NCBI GenBank assembly: GCA_012735195.1
Contig: JAAYIC010000014.1
Span: forward strand, 62,001 to 126,000
Length of the DNA: 64,000 nt
Origin: Bacillota bacterium
GTDB lineage: Bacteria; Bacillota; UBA4882; UBA10575
Reading direction: 5' to 3'
In this document: one piece after another, positions 55,005 through 63,513 of the stretch
How the letters are laid out: the number at the start of each line of letters is the position of its first letter
How positions within the stretch are numbered: the first letter of the stretch is position 1
Notes under the pieces: generated by a model
Database searches by the model: none
Seen by the model: only the letters and a program-made list of their open reading frames with translations
Told to the model about the DNA's origin: nothing
Position numbers and translations under genes: made by a program

Positions 55005-56429
55005 ATGCTTTTGAAATCGGGTGATAGTATATATTTTATTGGCATTGGCGGTAACCGTCTCAGTGCTTTGGCGAAAATCTATAGTGACAGGGGATACCGT
55101 GTCGCCGGTTCCGACAGGTGCCGGACAAAGGCCACGCGGGAGTTGGAGGAAAGGGGAATCCCGGTGGATTACGGGCATGACCCGCAGCGTATTACCAAAG
55201 ATATTGATTTGGTTGTCTATACCAATGCGGTCGGGGAGAATAACCCCCAGCTAATCAAGGCCCGTACCGAAAAGATCCCGGTTTTGGAAGGAGCCGAGCT
55301 TTTGGGGAAATTGATGCGGGAGATGGGTGTGGGCATCGCGGTCGCGGGTACGCACGGGAAAACCACCACCACCGCCATGATCTCGCTCCTCTTAACCAGG
55401 AGCGGTAAGGACCCCACGGTGGAGGTGGGGGGCGAAATGAAGGAACTCCCGGGGAACCACCGGACCGGCGCCAGTCCATATATAGTTGTTGAAGCCTGTG
55501 AATTCCGCCGTTCTTTTTTACATCTTTCCCCCAAATACGCTGTGATCACCAATGTGGACTGGGACCACCCGGATATTTTTCCTGATTCGCGCATGGTGAT
55601 TGAGGCCTTTCAGAATTTTGTCCGGCTTTTGCCGGCCGACGGCGGGTTGATTTCCTGGCGCGAAGAGAAGCATTTTCCGGAGTTGGCTGCGGTTTCCAAG
55701 GCGCCGGTGATCAGTTTTGGCTTTAGCCAGGAGGCCGATTGGTTTCTCCAGAACCTGAAGGTCCGCCCGCCCCTGGGGACAGAAGCCGACCTTTTTTATG
55801 GCGGGGAATATAAAGGCCGTCTCCGGCTGCAGGTCCCCGGAGAATATAATCTCCTGAACGCCCTGGCGGCATTGGTCACCGGGGTTCAGGTGGGAGTGGA
55901 AGTGGAAGAGGCCCTTTCCATTCTTGAAGAGTTTCAGGGTGTCAGGCGGCGTTTTGAGATCAAAGGCGAAGTCGGGAAGATACTGGTTGTTGACGATTAC
56001 GCCCATCACCCGGTGGCGATCGCCAAAACCTTGCGGGCGGCCAGGAGCCATTTCCCCGGCCGGATCTGGTGTGTTTTCCAGCCCCACCTCTTCAGCAGGA
56101 CCCGCTATTTGCTGACAGAGTTCGCCCATGCCTTTAATGCCGCTGATATTTTGGTTTTAGCCGACATCTACCCGGCGCGGGAGAAGGACCCGGGGGATAT
56201 TTCCAGCCGCATTCTGGCGGCGGAGGCGGGCAAGTACCATAGTGATGTCCGGTATCTTGGGGATATGACCTCCATTAGGGAACATCTCCTGCAGGAAGCC
56301 CTGCCCGGCGACCTCATCATCACCATGGGCGCCGGAGATATTTGGAAAGTCGGCGAAGAATACCTGCAGGAAAAGGAAGGCTTCTTTGTGGGGACAGGGA
56401 CGGAGAGTTTACAGCAACAGAGGGGTTAG
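55005..56429 (+). CDS. murC: UDP-N-acetylmuramate--L-alanine ligase
   Basis: MurC adds L-Ala to UDP-MurNAc in the cytoplasm, the first step of the peptide stem. The 474-residue protein has FIGIGGNRLSALAKIYSDRGYRVAGSD, the ATP loop AGTHGKTTTTAM near 105, EACEFRRSFL near 165, TNVDWDHPDIF near 185 and the C-terminal VVDDYAHHPVAIAKTLRAAR near 325. ATG at 55005 has AGAAAGGACGG upstream; the open frame reaches 54930 without a site. The gene is isolated from murG and the dcw genes, as often seen in sporulating Firmicutes. Confidence 0.94.
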   Translation: MLLKSGDSIYFIGIGGNRLSALAKIYSDRGYRVAGSDRCRTKATRELEERGIPVDYGHDPQRITKDIDLVVYTNAVGENNPQLIKARTEKIPVLEGAELLGKLMREMGVGIAVAGTHGKTTTTAMISLLLTRSGKDPTVEVGGEMKELPGNHRTGASPYIVVEACEFRRSFLHLSPKYAVITNVDWDHPDIFPDSRMVIEAFQNFVRLLPADGGLISWREEKHFPELAAVSKAPVISFGFSQEADWFLQNLKVRPPLGTEADLFYGGEYKGRLRLQVPGEYNLLNALAALVTGVQVGVEVEEALSILEEFQGVRRRFEIKGEVGKILVVDDYAHHPVAIAKTLRAARSHFPGRIWCVFQPHLFSRTRYLLTEFAHAFNAADILVLADIYPAREKDPGDISSRILAAEAGKYHSDVRYLGDMTSIREHLLQEALPGDLIITMGAGDIWKVGEEYLQEKEGFFVGTGTESLQQQRG

Positions 56430-56434
56430 GCCAT

Positions 56435-56905
56435 ATGGAATTCCATATTCCCGGTTTTGGAAAAGGCTTTGTTTTCTGGGATGAAGAAGGCTTCCTCCGG
56501 AGGGTTATCCTGCCCGGGCAAAAGGGGGTCACCGAAGAGACAGTGGCGGTGGAAGCCCGGCGGTCTTCCGGAACCCACCCGTTTTTGCCGGCCTTGGCAG
56601 CATATCTTCAAGGCCGGCGCAGGGATTTGGTTTTTCCTTACCGGGTGGAAGGGACCGATTTTCAACAGCGGGTCTGGCGGGCGCTAACCGAAATCCCCTA
56701 TGGCGAAACCCGTACCTACAAAGAGATCGCAGCGGCGACCGGTTCACCGGGGGCGGCACGGGCGGTGGGACAAGCCTGTGGGGCAAACCCCCTCCCCCTG
56801 CTGATCCCCTGCCACCGGGTGGTGGCCACCGGCGGCCTCGGCGGGTTCGGCGGGGGTGAACAGCTGAAAAAATACCTTTTGCGCTTGGAAGGGGTTAAAA
56901 TTTAG
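56435..56905 (+). CDS. ogt: Methylated-DNA--protein-cysteine methyltransferase
   Basis: The protein repairs O6-alkylguanine by moving the alkyl group to its own Cys. The 156 residues contain FQQRVWRALTEIPYGETRTYKEIAAATGSPGAARAVGQACGANP near 75-120 and the active-site PCHRVVATGGLGGFGGG near 125, with the Arg finger region intact. ATG at 56435 follows AGGGGTTAGG and lies 5 bases after the murC stop. The longer frame start at 56342 is inside murC and is rejected. Confidence 0.93.
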   Translation: MEFHIPGFGKGFVFWDEEGFLRRVILPGQKGVTEETVAVEARRSSGTHPFLPALAAYLQGRRRDLVFPYRVEGTDFQQRVWRALTEIPYGETRTYKEIAAATGSPGAARAVGQACGANPLPLLIPCHRVVATGGLGGFGGGEQLKKYLLRLEGVKI

Positions 56906-56979
56906 CGAAAAAACAGGACTTCATCAGCTTCCTGCCGAATCAACCAGGGAGCTTTTTTCATCGCCCGCGTTGGAGAAGA

Positions 56980-57023
56980 GGAAAAGAGAGACGTATGTCG
57001 AGAAAAAGAGAGACGCATGTTTT
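56980..57023. repeat. 22-bp tandem repeat, two copies
   Basis: AAAAGAGAGACGYATGT occurs at 56982-56998 and 57004-57020, one base different. The second copy runs into ATGTTTTTGCCGG (57017-57029), identical to 27140-27152 at the left edge of the large palindrome. Confidence 0.55.
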
Positions 57024-57078
57024 TGCCGGCGATAATATTTTACCTTGAAGAAGAAGATTGAGGAAGAGGAGGAGCCCG

Positions 57079-57780
57079 GTGTCGACAATTACCATCACCC
57101 ATTTGGTTTTTGACCTGGATGAGACCTTGTATCTTACAGAAACCGGACTAATAAAGGCTATTGACCAACGGATCGAACGCTTTTTACAGAAAAAACTGGC
57201 GCTAGACTTACCGGATGTAATCGCCCTCAGGAAGGAATATTTTTACAAATACGGGACCACCCTGCGGGGTGTCCGCGAGAGGCACGGGATTGATCCGGAG
57301 GAGTATTTTCGCCATGCTTACCTTACCGGGGTAGAGGAGTATCTTACCCCCGACCCTCTGCTCCGGAGGATTTTGGAGGAGATCCCCCTTCTCAAAGTTA
57401 TCTTCTCCAACAGTCCAAAAGAGCATATTACAAGGGTCCTAAGGGTTTTGGGGATTGACCATTGTTTTCAGGGGGTTTTTGACCTCCGTTTCAGCGGCTA
57501 TCTCGGAAAACCGAACCCGTTTTCTTACCGCCTGTTGCTGGAGGCATTGGCGGTAAAAGCAGAAAACTGTCTCTTTTTCGATGACCAACCGGCCAACCTG
57601 GAGACCGCAAAAAAGATGGGGTTTTGGACTGTTTTGGTGAGTAAAGAAAAAAAAGGGCCGGCAGATTTTTGGATTCCGGATATTCACCGGCTGCCGGCGG
57701 TTTGGAGGGAAATAAGAGAGGGGGAGCACGCACGTGCGCTCGCCCGGTCTGTCAGGGGAAAAGGGTTCTTGGAAAACTAA
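57079..57780 (+). CDS. HAD hydrolase, pyrimidine 5'-nucleotidase-like
   Basis: The 233-residue protein has HAD motif I LVFDLDETLYLTETG, a helical cap with RKEYFYKYGTTLRGV, motif II FSNSP, motif III Lys in LGKPNPFSY and motif IV FFDDQPANLETAKKMG. This is the arrangement of the Sdt1p/pyrimidine 5'-nucleotidase branch. GTG at 57079 has AGGAGGAG four bases upstream. The C-terminal tail (EHARALARSVRGKGFLEN) lies beyond the fold and is encoded by an alternating CA/CG/TG tract at 57727-57738. Its stop codon overlaps that of the convergent YpiB gene by three bases. Confidence 0.85.
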   Translation: MSTITITHLVFDLDETLYLTETGLIKAIDQRIERFLQKKLALDLPDVIALRKEYFYKYGTTLRGVRERHGIDPEEYFRHAYLTGVEEYLTPDPLLRRILEEIPLLKVIFSNSPKEHITRVLRVLGIDHCFQGVFDLRFSGYLGKPNPFSYRLLLEALAVKAENCLFFDDQPANLETAKKMGFWTVLVSKEKKGPADFWIPDIHRLPAVWREIREGEHARALARSVRGKGFLEN

Positions 57781-58328
57781 AGGTTTTTTAACTCTCTGGC
57801 CAGTTGCTGGAAGACCCGTTTTTCGCCTTTGGCCAAGGCTTGGTCAATCTCGGCCATCAGCTCTTGCCGGCGTAAGTTTTTCCTTTCTTCTTCCAGGAGA
57901 AGCCGGAGTTCAAAGTTGAACTGTAAATTCCTGATTCTATCCGGGGGAATGATTAATGCCCCTTCTTCGGAGACCTGCCAAAAAGGCCGGCATTTTTCCC
58001 GGTCCGGAAAGTAAAATGTGAGAAAAAGCTTATTGCCCTTACTCGCCTCGAAGTTTTCCAGGTACTCCAGGATGGAATCGGGGTTGGACAGGGTATCCTT
58101 AACCGTCATGAGCAAACAGGAAGGCATGCCCGTGTTTTCACTGGAGATCACCAAAAGCGGACGGAAAAGAGAGCCGTTTTCGATAATATGCAGAAAACCG
58201 AGGGCGCGCTTCTCCAACAGGTAGGTCAGGATCTTTCGTCCACTGTTATCACGGAGAGGATAGTTTTCCATGAACCACAGCATGAAGTTTTTCTTCGCCC
58301 AAGTCGTGACAGTTGATTGCTGACGCAT
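57777..58328 (-). CDS. YpiB family protein (UPF0302)
   Basis: The 183-residue protein starts with WAKKNFMLWFMENYPLRDNSGRKILTYLLE, the YpiB-type helical domain, followed by a beta-rich middle (LLVISSENTGMPSCLLM, NKLFLTFYFPDRE) and a C-terminal helical part ending with EIDQALAKGEKRVFQQLARELKNL, which matches the short IDEAL-like C-terminus of YpiB. B. subtilis YpiB has no firmly set function. ATG at 58328 has GGAGGGAAGG upstream. Its last bases overlap the opposing HAD gene. Confidence 0.8.
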   Translation of the reverse strand: MRQQSTVTTWAKKNFMLWFMENYPLRDNSGRKILTYLLEKRALGFLHIIENGSLFRPLLVISSENTGMPSCLLMTVKDTLSNPDSILEYLENFEASKGNKLFLTFYFPDREKCRPFWQVSEEGALIIPPDRIRNLQFNFELRLLLEEERKNLRRQELMAEIDQALAKGEKRVFQQLARELKNL

Positions 58329-58485
58329 GGCCTTCCCTCCTACTTTGTTACGGGTGTTACGGATCTCTCCAGCGGCGGATGATTATTACCGGTATATATT
58401 TTTTAGGTAGCTTGAAAATGAATCTTTAATTGTAAAAAATGTTAAACCAGTGGTTAAGCCGGTAGGAGGAGAGGAGGTGTTGGCT

Positions 58486-59223
58486 GTGGAGAAGAGCCGG
58501 CCCGAAGAAAGAACAAAGGCTCTTGTCGCCTGGCTGACCCAGGAGGTTCAGGCGGCCGGGGCGAAAGGAACGGTTTTTGGGCTTTCCGGTGGGGTTGACG
58601 CGGCGGTGGTTGGCGCCTTGTGCAAGAAGGCCTGCGGCGGTGAAACCCTGGGGCTGATCCTGCCTTGTTTCAGCAGCCCCGAAGAGGTCGAAGATGCCCA
58701 ATTCGTCGCGGAAGAGCTCAGCCTGCCTTACCGCCTGATTGACCTCGATGATCTGTACCTGTTGACAGCCGGGAGGCTTTCCGGGGAGGAGGTAAACGGG
58801 GATGAACGGGAACCCGCCTTCTATAATATCAAACCGCGGCTGCGGATGATCGCCCTTTATCATTGGGCGGCCCGCCTTAATTACCTGGTGGTGGGGACAA
58901 GCAACCGCAGTGAACGGGCGATCGGTTATTTTACCAAATACGGGGATGGTGGGGTGGACCTTCTGCCCTTGGGAAACCTGGTAAAAACCGAAGTCCGTGC
59001 CCTTGCCCGTTGCCTCGGCATACCGGAGAAGATCATCAATAAACCGCCTTCCGCCGGGTTGTGGGAGGGGCAGACCGACGAGGGGCAACTGGGGTTGACC
59101 TACGAAGACCTGGACCGCTATTTGTTAACCGGTGAAGGCAAACCGGAGGTTATAGAACGCCTGCGGGAAATGGAAGAAAAGACTGCGCATAAAAGAAGGA
59201 TGCCGCCGATGCCGCAGATTTAA
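58486..59223 (+). CDS. nadE: NAD synthetase (ammonia-type)
   Basis: NadE amidates deamido-NAD using ATP and ammonia. The 245 residues include the PP-loop VFGLSGGVDAAVVGAL near 32, GLILPCFSSPEE, PRLRMIALYHWAARLNYLVVGTSNRSERAIGYFTKYGDGGVDLLPLGNLVKTEV near 115-170 and KPPSAGLWEGQTDEGQLG. No glutaminase domain is attached. GTG at 58486 follows AGGAGG by about nine bases; earlier GTG/TTG codons lie in or before the ribosome site. Confidence 0.94.
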   Translation: MEKSRPEERTKALVAWLTQEVQAAGAKGTVFGLSGGVDAAVVGALCKKACGGETLGLILPCFSSPEEVEDAQFVAEELSLPYRLIDLDDLYLLTAGRLSGEEVNGDEREPAFYNIKPRLRMIALYHWAARLNYLVVGTSNRSERAIGYFTKYGDGGVDLLPLGNLVKTEVRALARCLGIPEKIINKPPSAGLWEGQTDEGQLGLTYEDLDRYLLTGEGKPEVIERLREMEEKTAHKRRMPPMPQI

Positions 59224-59378
59224 ACTTTTTCCAGGTCCATTCCTCCCCCGGAAGGGATAATGAAGGCGGGTTACACAGGAGGTATTACCGGTTTTTCCGC
59301 GAATATAGACTGGAGGCGGAAGGGCTGGGGAAGAATAGACCCACGTGGAGCCATTGTTAATCTTTTTGGAGGAAACCG

Positions 59379-59819
59379 ATGCTTTTTTTACTCATACTCT
59401 GCTTTACCGTTCTCCCCGTGCTGGAGCTATTGCTCCTGATCGAGCTGGGCAAGGCTATTGGCACCTGGCCCGCCATCCTGGTGGTGCTGGGGACCGGAGC
59501 AGCCGGGGCTTTTTTCGCAAAGACCCAGGGTTTTTTCTTATTCCACCGGATCCTGGACGAACTCCGGCGCGGCAATTTACCCGCCTGGGAGATGGTGAAC
59601 GGGTTGTGCGTCCTTTTGGGGGGCATCCTCCTCATTGCCCCCGGTTTGCTGACGGATGCCGCCGGCCTGCTTTTACTGTTTCCGCCAACGCGCCGCCTGT
59701 TGGTGGAGTTAATCCGCAGGTGGCTGGCGGCGAAACTCCATACGACCGGTTTTTACTTCCGTTTCTACCGGCCGGAAGATCCCGGCGCCGGCCCGCGCGG
59801 GGATGATGAATGGTGGTAG
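59379..59819 (+). CDS. fxsA: FxsA family membrane protein
   Basis: FxsA proteins are small inner-membrane proteins; overproduction of the E. coli member prevents phage T7 exclusion by F. The 146-residue product has three to four helices with VLELLLLIELGKAIGTWPAILVVLGTGAAGAFFAKTQGFFL, GNLPAWEMVNGLCVLLGGILLIAPGLLTDAAGLLLLFPPTR and a hydrophilic tail. ATG at 59379 follows TTGGAGGAAACC. The cellular role is unclear. It overlaps the DUF523 gene by ten bases. Confidence 0.88.
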   Translation: MLFLLILCFTVLPVLELLLLIELGKAIGTWPAILVVLGTGAAGAFFAKTQGFFLFHRILDELRRGNLPAWEMVNGLCVLLGGILLIAPGLLTDAAGLLLLFPPTRRLLVELIRRWLAAKLHTTGFYFRFYRPEDPGAGPRGDDEWW

Positions 59820-60310
59820 GCCTTGCACCGGTATTGGTCAGTGCCTGTCTCTTGGGGGAGAAATGCCGCTATGACGGGCAAAACAGTTGCTGCCCATTAT
59901 TACTGGAGAAACTCCGGGGGCGACCGGTGATCGCGGCCTGCCCGGAACAACTGGGCGGTCTCGGCACACCCCGGAAACCCGCGGAGATCATCGGCGGAGA
60001 CGGGAAAGCGGGTTGGGAAGGAAAGGCCCTGGTGAAAGCCGCCTGCGGGCAGGAGTTGACGGAGAATTTCCGGCAGGGGGCGGAAAAAACCTGGCGGTTG
60101 TTGTTGGAAAAGGGCTGTACCGCAGCGATCTTGAAGGAACGAAGTCCATCCTGCGGGAAGAACTTCATTTACGATGGAGCCTTTCAAAAGCGGTTGCGGC
60201 CGGGCCCGGGTGTAACCACCGCCCTGCTGCTAGAGAAGGGAATTCCGGTCTATTCAGAGACAGAATGGATCTCCGGGGAGGGCGAACAGAATTGTCGCGA
60301 AAAAAAATGA
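59810..60310 (+). CDS. DUF523 family protein
   Basis: The 166-residue protein carries the family's Cys: VSACLLGEKCRYDGQNS near 10, ACPEQLGG near 44 and ERSPSCGKNFIYDG near 110, which are thought to hold an Fe-S cluster. Some DUF523 proteins (TudS) desulphurise thiouracil; whether this one does is unknown. ATG at 59810 lies inside fxsA. The stop overlaps the next gene, so fxsA, DUF523 and the following membrane protein form one operon. Confidence 0.88.
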   Translation: MVVGLAPVLVSACLLGEKCRYDGQNSCCPLLLEKLRGRPVIAACPEQLGGLGTPRKPAEIIGGDGKAGWEGKALVKAACGQELTENFRQGAEKTWRLLLEKGCTAAILKERSPSCGKNFIYDGAFQKRLRPGPGVTTALLLEKGIPVYSETEWISGEGEQNCREKK

Positions 60311-60867
60311 TAATAACAGGAGGAGTTTTTCTTTTTCTCCTGATTTTTTTCCTGATCATCAATGGGTTTTTCCGTGAAAACAAGTTGCTGCTGGAAGAGA
60401 GAAACAACTGGCGGGAGAAGGCCGTTCTTTTTGCCGAACGCCTGGACCGGCTGGAGGCCGCGGAAGACGATACGCCTTTCGGGGATGTCGGCCGCCGGGA
60501 ACTCTCCCTGCAAAGACTGGAAGCGGTTTCTTTGGCCTTTCTCCCTGAGAACCGGGTGAACTACACATTCTCCGTAATCATAAAGAACCATTCCACCCGC
60601 AGATTTAGGCCGGCGGCCGGGTTTTTGTTCCTCCTCACCCTGACGCCCGGGGGAGAGGTCTCCGGGGCCGACTGGCGGATCGTGGAACTGCCGGCGCTGG
60701 CCGGCGGAGAAGCCAAAGAGATCTTGGTAAACGGTGAATTCTCTGTAGAGGGCGAGGGGGAACTGATCGCCTACTTTGACCTCCCGGAGTATGCGGCCAG
60801 GCCTGTAAAGACCCAGGTCCCGCTCAAGGAGAGTTCCGGCTTGGCTTTCTTTCTTCCCGGACCCTAA
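60292..60867 (+). CDS. Signal-anchored protein of unknown function
   Basis: TTG at 60292 with GGGGAGGG nine bases upstream is preferred; ATG at 60307 is the alternative. The 191-residue product has an N-terminal anchor helix (about 6-26), a coiled-coil stretch (LLLEERNNWREKAVLFAERLDRLEAA) and a beta-sandwich domain (about 75-170) with NYTFSVIIKNHSTRRFRPAAGFLFLLTLTPGGE and a final FFLPGP. The domain looks like FxLYD or similar cell-surface sandwich folds; no catalytic residues stand out. Long frames that start far upstream cover DUF523 in another frame and are rejected. Confidence 0.7.
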   Translation: MSRKKMIITGGVFLFLLIFFLIINGFFRENKLLLEERNNWREKAVLFAERLDRLEAAEDDTPFGDVGRRELSLQRLEAVSLAFLPENRVNYTFSVIIKNHSTRRFRPAAGFLFLLTLTPGGEVSGADWRIVELPALAGGEAKEILVNGEFSVEGEGELIAYFDLPEYAARPVKTQVPLKESSGLAFFLPGP

Positions 60868-60947
60868 ACCGGGTTTGCCGGGCGCCCGCCGGAAAGAAGA
60901 GAGATTTTAAGAGAAGCGGGGCATGCAGGGAAATGGGGGAGGTTTTA

Positions 60948-61445
60948 TTGAAAAGACCTGGAAAAGACGAGTATTACCTGAATATCGCAGCGGAAGTGGC
61001 AAAGCGTTCAACCTGTCTTCGCCGGCATTTTGGGGCGGTGATTGTCCGGGACGACCAGATAATCAGTACCGGTTATAACGGCGCGCCGCGGGGCAGTATT
61101 AACTGTATTGATCTTAATGATTGCCCGCGCCAGCGCGCGGGGATCCCGCCGGGTGAAAGATATGAACTCTGCCGTTCCGTTCATGCGGAGATGAACGCGA
61201 TCATCCATGCTTCGCGCCAAGATATGCTGGACTCCACCCTTTACGTGGCCTGTATCGACCCGCATACGGGGGAGCGGATCAACGGGATCAAACCCTGTAA
61301 ACTCTGTACCAGGATGATCATTAATGCCGGGATTGCGTGGGTGGTGACCGGCGCCGGTGACGGGCGGATACAACGGTATTCTGTGGCAAAATTCGTGGAA
61401 GAAGACCGGGCGGAGTGGACACCGGAGAATATGGCGGGTTATTAG
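60948..61445 (+). CDS. comEB: Deoxycytidylate deaminase (ComEB family)
   Basis: The enzyme converts dCMP to dUMP for dTTP synthesis. The 165-residue protein has the zinc motifs HAEMNAI near 88 and PCKLC near 120, plus [24 protein letters not shown] near 26. TTG at 60948 with GGGGGAGG five bases upstream is chosen; ATG at 60933 lies before the ribosome site. An insert with two further Cys ([14 protein letters not shown]) matches longer Gram-positive dCMP deaminases. It does not lie next to com genes. Confidence 0.9.
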   Translation: MKRPGKDEYYLNIAAEVAKRSTCLRRHFGAVIVRDDQIISTGYNGAPRGSINCIDLNDCPRQRAGIPPGERYELCRSVHAEMNAIIHASRQDMLDSTLYVACIDPHTGERINGIKPCKLCTRMIINAGIAWVVTGAGDGRIQRYSVAKFVEEDRAEWTPENMAGY

Positions 61446-61497
61446 AAGATCAAATTGTAGCTATAAGAAGCATATCAGCAGTGAAAGGAGAGATACC

Positions 61498-62574
61498 ATG
61501 AGTTATCGTATTACATTAATTCCCGGGGACGGAACAGGCCCGGAATTGGCGGCGGCCGTCCGTCGTGTGCTTGACGCCACCGGCGTGGCAATTGAATGGG
61601 AAGAACAGCAGGCCGGCGCGGAGGTGATGGAGAAAGAGGGGACACCGCTGCCCGCGGCGGTCCTGGAATCGATCCGCCGGAATAAAGTGGCGTTAAAAGG
61701 CCCGATCACCACACCGATCGGCACCGGATTCCGCAGCGTGAACGTGGCGCTCCGTCACGAGTTGGATCTTTTTGCTTGCGTCCGCCCGTGCAAATCCATT
61801 CTGGGCGTCCGTTCCCGCTATTCCAATGTGGATATCGTGGTCGTCAGGGAAAACACCGAAGACCTCTATGCCGGGGTCGAATATGCGGCCGGGTCGGAAG
61901 AAGCCCGGAAGATAATTGAGATGGCGCCTGCCGGGAAAATCAAGGAAGATGCCGCTATTTCCATTAAACCCATCTCCCGTTCCGGCAGTGAGAGAATAAT
62001 CCGTTACGCCTTTGAATATGCGAAAAAGAACAACCGGCGGAAAGTAACAGCCGTGGCCAAAGCCAATATCATGAAATATACCGACGGCCTCTTTTATCAT
62101 GTCGGCCGGGAGATTGCCCGGGAATACGAAGGGGTAATCGAGTACGAAGAGGTTCTGGTGGACGCCCTCTGCATGCGTTTGGTGCAGCGGCCGGAGAACT
62201 ACGATGTCCTTGTCCTCCCCAACCTTTACGGGGATATCATCTCTGATCTCTGTGCCGGGCTGGTCGGAGGGTTGGGGGTAGCCCCCGGGGCCAATATCGG
62301 GGATGGGGTGGCCCTTTTCGAACCGACCCACGGTTCCGCCCCCAAATATAAGGGGATGGATAAGGTTAACCCCACGGCGATCATTCTTTCCGGAGTCATG
62401 ATGCTCAGGCATCTGGGGGAAAATGAAGCCGCGGACCGGGTGGAAAAGGCGGTCGCTGCGGTGATCCAGGAAGGGAAGGATGTCACCTACGACTTAAAAC
62501 CCGACCGTAATGACCCCACTGCCGTGGGAACCGCCCGGATGGCGGAGGCAATCGTGGAAAAGATGAAAGCCTAA
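61498..62574 (+). CDS. NAD-type isocitrate dehydrogenase (IDH3-like family)
   Basis: The 358-residue protein belongs to the isocitrate/isopropylmalate dehydrogenase family. It has [11 protein letters not shown], the substrate loop [30 protein letters not shown] near 85, [16 protein letters not shown] near 118, the acidic metal motif [25 protein letters not shown] near 240 and [13 protein letters not shown]. The phospho-acceptor-like Ser in RSVN and Asp-type cofactor loop favour NAD-linked isocitrate dehydrogenase over isopropylmalate dehydrogenase, but tartrate or homoisocitrate relatives remain possible. ATG at 61498 has AAAGGAG. With aconitase in the window it supports 2-oxoglutarate formation. 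Confidence 0.88.
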   Translation: MSYRITLIPGDGTGPELAAAVRRVLDATGVAIEWEEQQAGAEVMEKEGTPLPAAVLESIRRNKVALKGPITTPIGTGFRSVNVALRHELDLFACVRPCKSILGVRSRYSNVDIVVVRENTEDLYAGVEYAAGSEEARKIIEMAPAGKIKEDAAISIKPISRSGSERIIRYAFEYAKKNNRRKVTAVAKANIMKYTDGLFYHVGREIAREYEGVIEYEEVLVDALCMRLVQRPENYDVLVLPNLYGDIISDLCAGLVGGLGVAPGANIGDGVALFEPTHGSAPKYKGMDKVNPTAIILSGVMMLRHLGENEAADRVEKAVAAVIQEGKDVTYDLKPDRNDPTAVGTARMAEAIVEKMKA

Positions 62575-62587
62575 AACCGGTGGTTTT

Positions 62588-62634
62588 GCGCCGGCCTTAG
62601 TCGTCCTGCCCATGGTGATACGGGCCGGCGCAGA
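62588..62634. other. Long-loop inverted repeat after the isocitrate dehydrogenase gene
   Basis: GCGCCGGCC and GGCCGGCGC flank about 28 bases. No T run follows, so it is either a transcript-stabilising stem or a weak stop. Confidence 0.35.
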
Positions 62635-62696
62635 ATCGCCAAAATCCGGGCCTAACGGGGAAATAAAGATTTTGTCCTTGGAAAGGAGGGTGCACG

Positions 62697-63044
62697 ATGA
62701 TTAGGGAAGCCGACCGGATGCGTGTGGAAATTCATCGGCAGGTGCAGGGAGGAAAGGGAGAAGTCAGGATCCAACATATTTTTGAAAAAGGCGAGCTGAA
62801 AGGGGACAGCCGTTTATTGGGTGTGATAACCTTGGAACCCGGTTGTTCCATCGGATTACATGAACATAAGGATGAGGAAGAGATCTTCTATATCATTAGC
62901 GGTTATGGCCGTGTGGTTGATGCCGGCCACACCTGGGCAGTCGGCCCGGGCGATGCGGTCCTGACCGGGGACGGCGAAGGCCATGCCATAGAGAACTGCG
63001 GAGCGGAACCCCTGAAATTCCTGACGATCATTCTTACCTGCTGA
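62697..63044 (+). CDS. Cupin domain protein
   Basis: The 115-residue protein is a single cupin barrel with the metal motif GLHEHKDEEEIFYIISGYGRV near 60 (His, His, Glu) and the second motif PGDAVLTGDGEGHAIEN with His near 98. All four usual ligands are present, so it probably binds a metal; the substrate is unknown. ATG at 62697 follows AAAGGAGGG. It appears to be a single-gene unit. Confidence 0.9.
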   Translation: MIREADRMRVEIHRQVQGGKGEVRIQHIFEKGELKGDSRLLGVITLEPGCSIGLHEHKDEEEIFYIISGYGRVVDAGHTWAVGPGDAVLTGDGEGHAIENCGAEPLKFLTIILTC

Positions 63045-63150
63045 ACCCGGTAGGTTCTTTACCGGTTTGCGCGGTTTTTTTCACGGTGTTTCAGCGTATT
63101 TTTCCCGGCATAGAGCATAATAGGAGCAAACGGAAAACCTCTGTTCGCAT

Positions 63151-63483
63151 GTGATACATGGAACTTTTCTGGCAGGGGGAGAAGCATTTGCTGTTTTTGC
63201 TCCAAATCCTGACATACCGGCTTTTGTCGTCATGGTTACCCTGAACCTTGCCGCTGCTTTCTTGCCTCTTAACGGCCAGACCACCGGCGAGGTTGCCCGT
63301 AGCTACCCTAGTCTCTTTATACCGGCCGGGTTTGTCTTTGCTATCTGGTGGATGATTTACCTTTTGTTGGCCGGGTTCATTATTTGGCAGGTGCAGGGTT
63401 TATCCAGGGGAAAAACGACCCGGCAGCAGGTTTCTTTTGTAGTTCTAAAGAAAAAAATGGAAAGAAAGAGAAATACAACTTAA
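63151..63483 (+). pseudogene. Truncated TspO/MBR-like membrane gene
   Basis: The frame encodes about 110 residues. VTLNLAAAFLPLNGQTTGEVARSYPSLFIPAGFVFAIWWMIYLLLAGFIIWQVQGL matches the N-terminal part of the tryptophan-rich TspO-like proteins, which normally have about 250 residues and more helices. After that the sequence becomes basic and unrelated (SRGKTT...MERKRNTT) and stops 30 bases before the next gene. The N-terminal 25 residues also lack a ribosome site. This looks like a decayed remnant, although a short expressed form cannot be excluded. Confidence 0.6.
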
Positions 63484-63513
63484 AAAGAAAAACACGAAAG
63501 AAGGAGGGACAGA

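Noticed and set aside
59345-59806. 153-residue open frame over fxsA in another frame
   Set aside because: FxsA at 59379-59819 has the family motifs and ribosome site; the other frame is Pro/Arg-rich noise.
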